NCBI GenBank assembly: GCA_007115705.1
Contig: QXEO01000546.1
Span: 11,795,867 to 11,859,866, forward strand
DNA: 64,000 nucleotides
Direction of reading: 5' to 3'
Source: Dactylis glomerata
Taxonomy: Eukaryota; Streptophyta; Magnoliopsida; Poales; Poaceae
Of this stretch, positions 11,431 through 21,409 are shown in pieces. Both the position numbers and the translations under genes were made by a program. How positions within the stretch are numbered: position 1 is the stretch's first letter; every line of letters begins with the position of its first letter. The notes below the pieces were generated by a model. That model worked only from the letters and a program-made list of their open reading frames with translations, was not told the origin of the DNA and searched no databases.

Positions 11431-11544
11431 GGGGAGAGTGGGGAAATTCACTGTTTACCAGTTCCTTGCTTCCGCCGCCGCCACCATTGTTGCAATCTCT
11501 GTGCTCCTTTGATCTCCTGCTTAGCCCCCGTGCGCAGATCGTAG

Positions 11545-14280
11545 ATGTGCGTGAAGCATCAAGCGCAGAAACACAAGATGACCAAGGGGATGAACGCCGC
11601 GACCAGCTGGGTACCTTCTGCCTTTACGCAGAAGGAGCTGGACAAGGCCCTAGCGGATGGTCTCGTCTCCGATGACGACTAGGTTCTTCCCAAGCACTGA
11701 ACGGGTCCCCAAGCCCAGAGATGGTTTTTGTGTGATGTTCTCCGCCTTTCTCTTGCGCGGTCTTTCCCTTCCTGCCCACGAATTCCTTCGTGGGCTTCTT
11801 TTTGTTTATGGTGTGCAGCTTCACTAGCTCACACCAAACTCCATCTTGCACATTGCTTGTTTCATAACTCTTTGCGAGTCGTTTCTGGGGATTGATCCCC
11901 ACTTTCTTCTTTGGAGATCCCTCTTTCGGTTCTGCCCCAGTGTTGCATTGTCCAAGAAACCCGAACTGGGTGGAGCTTGTATCTCTGTTCGTTCTTAATC
12001 GCAGTATTTGGAATTTTCAATGGCTGCCTCGGTACAAGGTTGGAGGACCAGGTGGTTTTACATCAAGGACCGAAAGAGTTCCTCCTCCGACAAGTACGGC
12101 ATTGCTCCATTTGATGCCTCCCAAGAATTGAAGAAATTGGCCTCGTGGGATTCGCCTCCCACGGAAGCTGAGATGGAGGAGATCAAGCCACTCCTGGCCC
12201 GCATCCAGGAACTGAAAAGTGGTACAGGAGGTGCACTGTCGGGTACACAACTCATGGCGTTTTTCCTGCAACATCGGGTTCAACCCCTGAAGCATCATCT
12301 CTCCAAGTTGTGGACTTTTTCTGGCTTGGGGGATCCTTCTCGGGTATCTGAAAATCTTATGGAGAAGAAGGATCTCGACAGGCGTGTGAGAGCTCTTACT
12401 ACTCTCACCAAGGATCATGAAGTTGCGGACTTAGCCGCAAGCCACTTCGACTCCGAGCATCCCTTGCCTGCGGTAACTTTTGCTGTCTTTACTTGCCTTG
12501 TCTTTCTCTTATTATTGTTCGCCTTGTAACTTTCGGGTTGTTTGTCTTTTCAAGATCATCGACTTCTTGTTTCTCGTCCTCCTCTCCCAGAGGGAGGCGC
12601 CATTCCACATGTTCCTGTTTCCGCGGCCTCCGAAGCCCCCGAGACTGAGGACAGCCGAGATGGAGGCGAAGGTGAAGATTCGCTGGAAAGGACCAGTTCA
12701 ACGACGTCACCTCCTCCTACGCTTTCTGAAGACCTTGTCGTGGACAAGAAGAGGAAACGTGTCGAAGAATTTGCTTCTTCCAGTGCCTCTGCCCCTAAGA
12801 CTGTGGTCGGGGAATCCTTCGTGCCAGAGGACGGCGGAGAACTCTTCGACTTCATGGACTCGTGAGTGTTCATCTGTTTGTTTTCATATATTTAGCTTAT
12901 TATTGTCGACCTTGATAGATGACTTTGTCTTTTTCTCCTTTGCTCAGTGACGAGGAGAACCCGAAGAGATTTGCTGCTGCTGCCCCTATCACTGATACTC
13001 TTGTCATCAATGAGCCGCCACCACAAGAGGTCGATCTAGCAGCGAAACCTCAAAAAGCTTCAAAGAAGCCTACCAAGAAAGTAGTCAGTGTTCGTAGTTC
13101 TGGGCGCTTGAAGAAAGCGTCCAACGCCGGTGCTACCCTTGAGGCCCATCAGTCCACAAGCTCCTTCGACGACGTGCGTAAACATACTGTTATATTTACT
13201 TCAACTTTTGCGTGTTGATACTCACGTCCTATTTTTTGGACAGAACCTGATGAAGAGATTTGTCGACTTGGGCAATGAATGTGTCGAGTACCTGAAAGTT
13301 GCTATGGCCTCTGAAGGTAAATCTCGTTTTCAATACTTGCTTATCTTTGCATGTCTGTCTTTGCTTCTTTGCTTGACTTTTTCTTTCCTCTTTGTTAAAC
13401 TCAGGTGCTCTAAAGGCAGCCAATGCTCGCGTTTTGTCGTTGGAAGCTGAACTCGAAGCTTCCAGGACAGCTTTTGATGCCTCCACTGTTGCCAAGGTCA
13501 ATGCTGAGAAGTCTGCTAAGTCAGCATTGACTAAGGCGAAGAAAGCAGAAAAGGACCTGGCTAATGCTAACAAGGAGCACCTCCAGCGGGAACAGGCCGT
13601 GGCTGAGCGGCTGAACCAGATGTATGCTGCTGCTGGAGGTACATACTATAACTTTCTTTCATTTTGTCGGTTTTCTTGCTCTCTTATGCTTGCTGATGTA
13701 TTCCTTTTCTGATGTTTGCTGTTTCCTTTGCTTTGCAGAATATAGTGAAGTGTCTGCGTCGACTTTGCAACCAGACGACGATCCTCTCTTGGCCGCGGTT
13801 AGCTTGCTGGAAGCAAACTGGATATCTGTCCAGGAAATCTTCGAGTTGGTTAACCGCGTACTTACGTGGATTTTTGTTGGGTTGTGGCCCAAGCAAAAGG
13901 TGAATGTGCCAGACTTGAAGAATCTTGCCAAAGCCTTCGACACCTCTGACGACCCCATACTTGCTATGAAGGGTCTCTCCTTGAAGCGAGGTGCCGAGGG
14001 GGCCATTGCATTATCATATGCGCATGGTGAGGAGGTTAACTGGGAGAAGGTGAGCTCTTTCCCCGGCCGTCCCCGTGCGGAACTGAAGACCTTCTTCGAG
14101 AAAGCAAAAAAGTATGCACCAGGCATCGTGTTGATGATTTCCCCTTCAGCGGCTTCCACGACCGGTACGACGCCGATTTCTTCGACTCCGACGACAAGTG
14201 GGTCTGTGCCTCCTCCCGACGCTGGTGCTGCTTCTGCTACGCCTACTTCTGCTGCGGATCGTAAGGCCGAGGTGGCGTAG
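11545..14280 (+). pseudogene. Antisense multi-exon gene of element C (putative gypsy-type transposon domain)
   Basis: The gene begins at ATG 11545 with a segment (TSWVPSAFTQKELDKALADG) like the N-terminus of grass 'putative gypsy type transposon' proteins (PF04195). The core follows: HEFLRGLLFVYGVQLH, SILHIACFITLCESFLG, then WRTRWFYIKDR. Exon 1 is damaged by a frameshift near 11680 and by stops at 11825 and 11996. Five further exons with GT-AG introns keep frame: 12555-12861, 12948-13173, 13244-13316, 13405-13638, 13739-14280. All four junctions between exons 2 and 6 are phase-consistent; the exon 1 to 2 junction (donor 12473) is off by one. Exon 5 is a long Ala/Lys/Glu coiled coil. The product's function is unknown. 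Confidence 0.65.
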
Positions 14281-14458
14281 ACTTGGTCTCTCTTGTAATT
14301 TTTAGTTTTATTCTAATGTAGCAAACTCTTTAGTCGCATGTAGCCCGAGAACTTCAGTCAGAGGGCCTATGCTTTTGTAAATATATCCTCTTTTGCGAAA
14401 TGTCGTGTTCGGTTTAGCTTCTGAGATGCTCCTTTCTTCTTTTCCTTTTGCCTTCCAG

Positions 14459-15393
14459 CCTATGTGTGCTGGTGAATTATCGGGTCGTGGTCAAGCTCCA
14501 TCTTCTGCCGATGCTTTCGACTCCAGAGCTTCGTCGCCTCCTCGTCCTTCTTGCCGATGTGCTGAGTATTCCTCAAGGATTGCAGATCTTGAGAGCCGTT
14601 TGACTTTGTCGAAACGCCAAGCGCAGATGGCTATGGATAAAGCCAGCAAATCTTGCGGTTTTATGAAGCGGATATCCATACTCGAGGATAAGGTGTCGAG
14701 TCTGATAGCTAATATTGTACATTTGGAGGAGTGCAACTCCTTTCTCGTTGGTATTGTTGAGTCTGCTTGCGAGTTGCTGTGATGTAAGTTTTCCTGCCAC
14801 TTTCCTCTGTTGCTTTTCTGCTGCAATGCTGCTAGCCCATGATTTTTATTACTATAGGTACTTGCTTGGACTTCGTTAGTGAAGCTCGCTGTGTTTCTGA
14901 ACGGATCGCGGCTCTTGAGAGATCATCAGGTGGAGTCGAAACTTTTTGTTCTGATCCCTGGCGCCGTGGTGCTATTGTGCTTCTCCAAGATCGTGCTCAA
15001 CACAATGGAGAAGCGGTTGATGGTTGTCGAAAATCTCTGACTACCATGCATTCCGTCATGCTTCCTCATAATCCTCTTCCTGGAACTTTTCCACAGCTGC
15101 TTGCTATTTTTAGGTCTACTCAGCGCATTCATCGCCTGATAGAACTTAACTTAGTGGCTGGTGCCAATTTTGCACTTGGTTGGACATGGAAGTGGCACCC
15201 GAGGCTCAATTTTATTTCCATGTCACTAAGCTTGCCTTCGGGAGGAGCTCAGCTGCGAGTTCATACGGATGCTACCCTCCAACCAGCTAGGAGACTTATA
15301 GCTAGGTTGCTTAAAGAGGATGCCGCGTTTTTCCGCGAGCATCATTATTTAGATCCTTTGGGCGTAGACGATTCTGATCAGCCATTGATGTAA
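14459..15393 (+). pseudogene. Second antisense coding unit of element C, two exons
   Basis: Exon A (14459-14783) follows an acceptor (TGCCTTCCAG) and carries a Ser/Pro-rich start and a coiled coil (SSRIADLESRLTLSKRQAQM...). Exon B (14858-15393) follows TTACTATAG and includes FRSTQRIHRLIELNLVAGAN and HTDATLQPARRLIARLLKED, ending at a stop at 15391-15393. The GTAAGT donor at 14784 and the acceptor join in matching phase. A TGA at 14780-14782, one codon before the donor, truncates it. It may be a separate gene or a 3' continuation of the upstream unit; a direct join to exon 6 did not fit the phase. No domain was recognised beyond similarity of texture to PF04195-type proteins. Confidence 0.5.
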
Positions 15394-15736
15394 TATTTGC
15401 GTGCGTATAATGCGAGAGTTTGCTGCTTTCTAACTTTTTGTGTCAAAATTCTTTATCCTCAGAGCATTGCACTTTGTGTGTATGTTGGTGCGCTTACCGC
15501 AACTTTTGAAGACACGTAAACTCAAATAAGAGGAACTTTTGTCTTTTATTTATGCGTATAATGTAAGATACATGGGATGACCCAAGAGACCTGGCCTATG
15601 ATCTGTGTTCTGGATCTAGAGGGCATTGCCCTGGAATAACTCCTGGCTTTTACAGCCTTATTTTCCTACTCTATTTATTCGCCTATGTCGCTTGAGTCTT
15701 CTCTTCTTCTCCTGTGGACTTCTCTTGCTCTGGTGG
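15394..15736. other. Spacer between antisense genes and gag-protease end of C
   Basis: Non-coding on both strands as far as I can see. It contains the tail-to-tail boundary between the plus-strand antisense unit and the minus-strand gag-protease frame. In an autonomous relative, RT, RNase H and integrase would be expected here. Only about 340 bases remain. Confidence 0.6.
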
Positions 15737-15833
15737 CTATACCCGAGGTTTCTTTACTTCTGGTTCCTTGGGGTTTCCTTCGAGTTGCTGCGTGACTCCT
15801 GTAGTCGTGCTTTTTGTTTTGTAGTTAGGTTCC
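15737..15833 (-). pseudogene. C-terminal codons of element C gag-protease
   Basis: Minus-strand frame entering from the element B insertion point and ending VKKPRV-stop at 15737-15739. Its phase matches the end of the protease frame at 48394, so it is the detached C-terminal tail of the gag-protease ORF at 48394-50070. It is Lys/Thr/Pro-rich with no motif. Confidence 0.65.
15829..15833 (+). other. Target-site duplication of element B (left)
   Basis: GTTCC precedes the TGATACGTCTC start of the B 5' LTR and is repeated exactly at 48389-48393 after the end of the 3' LTR. This proves that 15834-48388 is one insertion. Confidence 0.95.
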
Positions 15834-16481
15834 TGATACGTCTCAAACGTATCCATAATTTTTGATGCTCCATGCTTGTTTTTACACCATTTGCCTAATG
15901 TTTCGTTACACTTCGTGGCACTTTTATGCATTCTCCGGAACTAACCTATTAACAAGTCGCCACAGTGCCAGTTCCCTGTTTTCTATTGTTTTTGTGTTTC
16001 AGAAAAGTTACACAGGAAATATTCTCGGAATTGGATGAAACCAAAGCTAGTCGCCCAGAATTTCACCGAAGCTTCCAGAGAACCAAAGAGGAGACGGAGT
16101 GGGGGCCACGAGGGCCCCACACAACAGGGCGGTGCGGCATGGCCCCTGGTCGCGCTCCCTACGTGTGAGGTCGCCTCGGTCCACTCCTGATGATGCCCCT
16201 TCACCTATAAAGACCCCCCGACGGGAAAAACCTAAAGACCCGATCACTTTTCCAGAACACATCGCGATCCGCCGCCGCCGTCGACCCGAAGATCGGGAGA
16301 GTCCAGAAGCTCTTCCCAGCACCCTGCCAGAGAGGGGAATCGCCACCGGAGGTCTTCTTCATCGCCATGCTTGCCTCCGGCGCGATGAGTGAGTAGTCTA
16401 CCTTGGACTATGGGTCCATAGCAGTAGCTAGATAGTTGTCTTCTCCACCATGTGCTTCATGTTTAGACCTCATGAGCTGCC
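15834..16481 (+). repeat. Element B 5' LTR, first part
   Basis: Begins TGATACGTCTCAAACG and includes CACCTATAAAGACCCC (TATA box near 16203). It is interrupted at CTGCC by element D; the rest resumes at 29621. It matches 46745-47390 of the 3' LTR at about 95% by eye. Confidence 0.95.
16477..16481 (+). other. Target-site duplication of element D (left)
   Basis: CTGCC before the D 5' LTR is repeated at 29616-29620 after the D 3' LTR. The uninterrupted site is visible in B's 3' LTR (GAGCTGCCCTACATG near 47386). Confidence 0.95.
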
Positions 16482-17439
16482 TGTAACAACTCAGAATTTG
16501 TAACCCAACTCTTATTAAATAAAGAGTCAAAAATTGGACCCAAATAAAACTTTTTCTTCAATATTGCATGCACACATGCATTCTCTTTATTTGTATTTCT
16601 ATGATTTTATGTGTGTTCTTTTGCTTGAGCATTGGTTAAACAATTCTAAGGGAACCAAGAGAAACAACTAAGAAAGACATTAGGAACCAAAAGAACCAAA
16701 AATAAGAATAGGTAAGAAAAAGATAAAGTTAATATGATCTAGAAACTATTAATGACTACACCACTTTGAGCCCTTATATTAAGAAATCTGCAGCTCACCT
16801 TCTTGTTTGGCCAACTAGTTGAGCTTAACCAAGTTATGGACTAACTCAACCAACAAAGAGCTACCAAAAATTCAAATTGGAACATCACTCAAACTTGAGC
16901 CAAAGTTTGAATCTGAAACAGCAACTATACTCAAATTTGAAATATAAATTTTTGCAAAACTCATTATTTCTCCAGAACAAAAATATGCCTGGGTACCTTA
17001 TCCAATATGATGAGCACCCAAAGTGGCAAATTTGAAAAATTCGAATTTTTAGTTCTTGTAAGCATTTCGTCGAACACCTGCAGAAGAAAATCAAACCAAA
17101 TCCAACTTCACTGTGCTGCACTGTGCTAGCTCGCTGCAGCCCTGTTGCCATGCCTCTGGACGGTGCCCTGGTCGAACCCAGTTCCCTCTGCCCCGACCCA
17201 AGCCCTGGAAGAAGGAGGAGAAGAGAAGCCAGCACCCCAGGACCCCCGCTCTTCTTCCCATCAGCCTGCACGTCGACGACCACCCTGCCCTCGCCAGAGG
17301 AGACCTACAGGACCCCGCGGCCGACCCAGCAACCCCCCAGCACGCAAGCATGGCCGCCGTGGCCGGAGAGGCCGTCGCACGCCGCCAGGACCCCCGTGCA
17401 GTGAAGCTTTTGGTCGCCTGGTTCCTCGTCGCCTCGGCC

Positions 17440-17448
17440 TATATAAAC
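17440..17448 (+). promoter_or_regulatory. Element D LTR TATA box
   Basis: GGCCTATATAAACCCCCC, a canonical TATA box preceded by GC-rich sequence. Transcription would start about 30 bases downstream. The second copy in the 3' LTR is at about 26917-26925. Confidence 0.75.
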
Positions 17449-17710
17449 CCCCCTCCGATCAAACGGAGATACTCACCCAGCCACCAGCTACCTCCCAGAC
17501 ATCACCGCTTCTTCCCTCTCGCTCTGCTTCGCCGTAGCCAACCTCGCCGGCGCGGTACTGGACAGGAGCAGCGCCGCCGCGTTCGAGCACCGGGAGGCAA
17601 ACTTCTGCAGGGAATCGGAGGAGGAGGAGTACCGCAGCCGATCCCGAGCGTCGCCGTCGAGCCCTGCTTCCCCTACGCCTCGCCATCGCCGTCGAACATT
17701 CGTCTCTGCT

Positions 17711-17721
17711 CGCAGGTGAGC
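17711..17721 (+). promoter_or_regulatory. Candidate 5' splice donor in the D leader
   Basis: CTCGCAG|GTGAGC is a strong plant donor consensus with the cut after 17715, about 245 bases after the predicted start site. Joined to the acceptors at 20352 or 21409, it would remove the primer-binding site and place ORF0 or gag next to a short leader. Confidence 0.5.
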
Positions 17722-18790
17722 CCCCGCTGTGACTGAGGAAGAAGATGATCGTGAACCGTTAGATCGAGATCGGACGATAACTTACCGATTCGGGTTTTGA
17801 ATTAGGTCTGACGTCGTGGCCCCACCTGTCAGTACCGATTTTTATTCCCCCGCCCCGCAGCGAAACGTTTTCTGGGCCGGCCCGTTCGGGGTCTGCTCAG
17901 GCTTGGCCCGTTTGGTTAGAAATCAACCCGATTCGTTTTTAATTAATTCCCGCCCTTTTTCTTTTATTTCAAAACTGTTTCAAATGGTATTTTCAAACTT
18001 AAATTCCTAGAGTTTTATAAGTCCAAATTTAGCAAATAAATATTCGTTGGAAAGCTTATAACATGCTCTATCCAATGGTACTGGTTAGATCTCCAAAACA
18101 GTTAAGAATAAAAATGGTTATGAATAGTGTGACCCTAGCTTGTGAATTAATGAAAGATTTCTAGAAAATTATTTAAGCCATCAATAATCATGAAAATTAA
18201 AATGTGAACTTACTAATGACCCCTCTTACTGTTAGCCAACACTAATCTACCCAAACCATATTAGTGTGACCATTTAGACCCTAACCCAAACCTATTTGTT
18301 AGCATAAAATGATAGAGCCCTAATGCACACTTAGAAGTAATTGCCCTCTTTACCCATTTCACTTAGTGGATCATTCCCACTTAAACTTGCCCTAGTAACC
18401 CTAAATCAACCCCAATGCTGCACCAGTGAACCACCTAGGCCACTTAGCAAAGAATCTAGTATGCACACTTGAAGAAAAACTTAGAAGAAGGACTTATCTA
18501 CCAACACATAAAATGCAACATGACTCAAATTGCAACCGGAATTAAAATACAACCTAAAGAATATTGTTTGAAAGTAAGCATGAGTGCTTGGTGTGTTGTT
18601 AGCTTGGTGAAGTGATGGTGTGTTTGTGTTTATTCGTTATTAGACGCTAGTGTTGCCGAGGAGGATATTGGAGGGGATTATTATTATCCAGAAGAAGAAG
18701 AGAACCCCGGACACTTTGCCAACCAAGGCAAGCCATCTTTTGATTCATACTCCCACTACCTAGTTTTAATACTGCATTCTACTTGTTTTA

Positions 18791-18870
18791 AGTAAATTGC
18801 ATGATTGAATTGCTAGAGTAGAATGATAGAAGTAAATTGCATGATTGAATTGCTAGAGTAGAATGATAGA
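18791..18870 (+). repeat. Perfect 40-bp tandem repeat (2 copies) in D LTR
   Basis: The unit AGTAAATTGC...GAATGATAGA occurs twice in direct succession and is reproduced in the 3' LTR at 28268-28347. Confidence 0.95.
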
Positions 18871-20140
18871 AGCATATTGATGTCTTGGTTATCAAGAGCA
18901 TCAAGCTGAGTTTATCCAACCATAGTAGTAGTACTATCACTCAATGTAGTTGCTTAGTCGCTAATAAAGGTTGAGGCTATCTCGGGAGGAACCCCATTTG
19001 AAAGGTGGTGACTTGACCTTGAAACTTGAAAGGGGAGATTGCTCCTACATGATGGCTTTATGAAAGAAAATAATCTGGACTAAGAACTATGAAATGTATT
19101 TCTCAAATGACAACGAGTGATGTACATGGGTGCCAACTATACCGTACAACCACGTTACCCCTATATGGGAAGGGGCTTAATCCGTAGTTTGTTGATCTTA
19201 GTATGGGAGGTCTTGCATAAAATCTTCATGGAAGGACTCCACGGGCGGATACTTCTTGACCAAGTGGATTCCACTAACCCGGTCTCCGGGATGGGCATAA
19301 CTAGAGGCGCCGGAGCGGGAAGTCCGTATCCCGGGCTCTAGGGAAGGATCCTATACTAGGATGAGCAAGTGAAAGAATTTGTTTGATTATCTGAAAGCCG
19401 CATACCTTTGTGTATAGCGAACCGTGGATTTCTCCCGGCAGATGTATCGAATCTTGTGGGTAAAGTGTACCCCTCTGCAGAGGTTTCAAACTATTCGAAT
19501 AGCCGAGTCCTCGGTCATGGACGGTTGGCAAACTCTACCTGGCTTTTGTCAAGAATAAAAAGAACAAGGGTGAACCTGGTGAATGACATGAATTTGAATT
19601 GACATGACTTGACCGGGATCTTGACACATTGAAGTTCCTCTTTAGAATGAACTTAGAGAACTAAACCTCTTTTCTACAAATGAGCATTCTTGGGAAATAA
19701 AACTAGCTTTTGCAAACCAACTTAGTGCTTAGTCCACTATACCCAACCTTGCATATCTACTTCATCTCTTCATTTATAAGATGGTTTGCGAGTGCATCCA
19801 ATGTACTCACGGCTGTGTCCCTGGCTATCAACTTGGCCAGACTATGGGGAGGAATACCGGGAGGAAGGGTATGAAGAAGAGTTCCAGAACTAAGCTCGTC
19901 TCCGTGAGTCGCCAATTGCCTGTAGGGAGAAGGCATGGGCCGAAGACGGTATTTCCGCTGCTATATTGTGTTGTAATATGACTTGGTCTATATGACCATT
20001 GTATTGGAATCATCGTATTGTAATGTCTGTGGAACTGGTTACCAACTACGTTATGTATATCGCAACAATGATTCTGGGATTGCGGTGGAATACATAGCGG
20101 GCACTTCGAATTTGTTATCAAATTTGAGGTTGTCACAAGT

Positions 20141-20153
20141 TGGTATCAGAGCC
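20141..20153 (+). other. Element D primer-binding site (initiator tRNA-Met)
   Basis: TGGTATCAGAGCC starts four bases after the LTR and is the standard complement of the plant initiator tRNA-Met 3' end. Confidence 0.93.
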
Positions 20154-20352
20154 TAGGTTGACCATAGGAGACCTTAGTTAGAATGGGCGTTAAAACAAAA
20201 CCTTGTTAAAAGAAAGATACAAGAACGGTTGCAAAAATTGCTTAGTCTTTCCTCTCTAGTTACAAAGTTTTATACATACTTCAGTTTTAGCTTACTTAAA
20301 ATTTTGCACACTTGAGTTGATCACTAACTTGAACTAATTTAAAATTTTGTAG

Positions 20353-21135
20353 ATGGCCCTGGTATTCACTGAGCAGTACCAGTTGGGCCAAGGTGGCAGC
20401 CTTTGTTTCGAGCGCGACCTCACCACTTTGACCTTGTTCCTGAACCGTTTGTACCCGGAGTTCAAGGGAGCCGTGCTCAATGAGCACCCGGATGGAGAGC
20501 TACGGTGGCTCATCCGAGCTAGTTGCCGTGGCAAGAAGGGGATGTTGGGTTCTCCAAGGGTCAAGTTTGAGCTTGTGGAGAACACTTGGGCCGATGGTTT
20601 GGTCCGAGCAATGCAGGAGATGCACGCCCGCTTATGCGGACTGCACGTTGAGGAGGTTCAGGGAGGACGCTTCAAGGACTTTGCTCGGCGTGATGCGGAT
20701 GGGCGTCCCGCAAACATGCCCGGGCAGAATGAGCCGAGTACCTACATCGACCACATGGACTTCTTGCTGTACTCCACTCAGCAGGAGGCCGACCGTGCCC
20801 GTACTAGGGCCAACCTCGAGCACGTTGCACTGGTGGAAGCGAGAAGCACCATCAGGATTCTTGCGAAGGAACGCAAGAGCCTTCGTCGCCAGCGCGATGA
20901 GAAGGAACAGGACCTTGAGGAGTTGAAGGCCAATGTGGCGGAGTTGACTGCGTACATTGAGAGTCTTGAGGATCACCTTGGTGAGGAGGAAGGCATTGAT
21001 CTCCGCAAGGAGGATAATGCCCTCATTAGTGATGAGGATGACTTCATGGAGGACCTCGACGATCCGGAGGATGGTGGTCACAATGGATTCATTGTGAGCG
21101 ACGAGGAGGAAGACCCCGAGGAGCCCGCTGTTTAG
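20353..21135 (+). CDS. Element D ORF0, coiled-coil acidic protein upstream of gag
   Basis: 260 codons from ATG 20353, placed between the primer-binding site and gag. The ATG directly follows AATTTTGTAG, a 3' splice-site consensus. The N-terminal part (residues 1-110) has a possible globular domain with GELRWLIRASCRG and VRAMQEMHARL. Residues 140-215 are a charged coiled coil (ILAKERKSLRRQRDEKEQDL). The last 45 residues are strongly acidic (EDDFMEDLDDPEDGG, SDEEEDPEE). The WLI...G and AMQ...AR pattern recurs in ORF0 of element E. An extra ORF before gag has, as I recall, been described in rice gypsy elements of the RIRE3/RIRE8 type. Function is unknown; a Gag accessory or nuclear adaptor role would be a guess. 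Confidence 0.75.
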   Translation: MALVFTEQYQLGQGGSLCFERDLTTLTLFLNRLYPEFKGAVLNEHPDGELRWLIRASCRGKKGMLGSPRVKFELVENTWADGLVRAMQEMHARLCGLHVEEVQGGRFKDFARRDADGRPANMPGQNEPSTYIDHMDFLLYSTQQEADRARTRANLEHVALVEARSTIRILAKERKSLRRQRDEKEQDLEELKANVAELTAYIESLEDHLGEEEGIDLRKEDNALISDEDDFMEDLDDPEDGGHNGFIVSDEEEDPEEPAV

Positions 21136-21409
21136 GTCCGAGATCCACGTATTACCTAGCTATGAGTTCCACTTTATGATCACTTCGTGTAGGTGTGAGT
21201 TGTATTCCCCTCTCTAGTAGACGAGTCGCAATGGTTTGATGTAAACCATTTGTAATGTGTGAACTCGTATGTATGATATGTTTGATGAGTGATGAATGAA
21301 ATTTGAATTTGGCCTCTAAGGCCTTAGTAAAACAAAATTGCATCATCCATGTACCTTTAAATCTTAGCAAATTAGCTTTTCCCTCTTATCTTACACACCT
21401 TATCTTCAG

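Larger units (their letters stand above)
9938..15833 (-). mobile_element. Element C, 3' half (Tat/Retrand-like, non-autonomous)
   Basis: This is the left half of a minus-strand gypsy element: 3' LTR (9938-10272), polypurine tract (10273-10284), a long region with a plus-strand (antisense) intron-containing gene pair, and the last codons of the gag-protease frame (15737-15833). The right half continues at 48389 beyond element B. The gag-protease frame runs uninterrupted across the B insertion once B and one copy of GTTCC are removed, then stops. The order is thus gag-protease-stop, antisense genes, LTR, with no RT, RNase H or integrase. Antisense ORFs near the 3' end are known in plant Tat-lineage elements. 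The 5' LTR is missing. Confidence 0.75.
16482..20137 (+). repeat. Element D 5' LTR
   Basis: TGTAACAACTCAGAATTTG...GGTTGTCACA, 3656 bp. It contains a GC-rich promoter/leader island (17100-17750), a TATA box, a 5' splice-donor candidate at 17716, and a perfect 40-bp tandem repeat at 18791-18870. The 207- and 132-codon frames inside it recur in the 3' LTR and overlap each other, so they are not called as genes. Confidence 0.95.

Noticed and set aside
12017..12418. 133-codon minus-strand ORF opposite the antisense gene's exon 1
   Set aside because: In element C this strand is the sense strand, but the frame has no retroelement motif; the plus-strand frame carries the PF04195-like signals.
17113..17736. 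207-codon ORF in the D LTR (repeated at 26590-27213)
   Set aside because: Lies in the GC-rich promoter/leader of the LTR, overlaps open frames on both strands, has biased Pro/Arg/Ser composition and no domain. LTR position explains the duplication.
20632..21081. 149-codon minus-strand ORF opposite ORF0 of element D
   Set aside because: Shadow of ORF0; no motif and no support for antisense transcription there.
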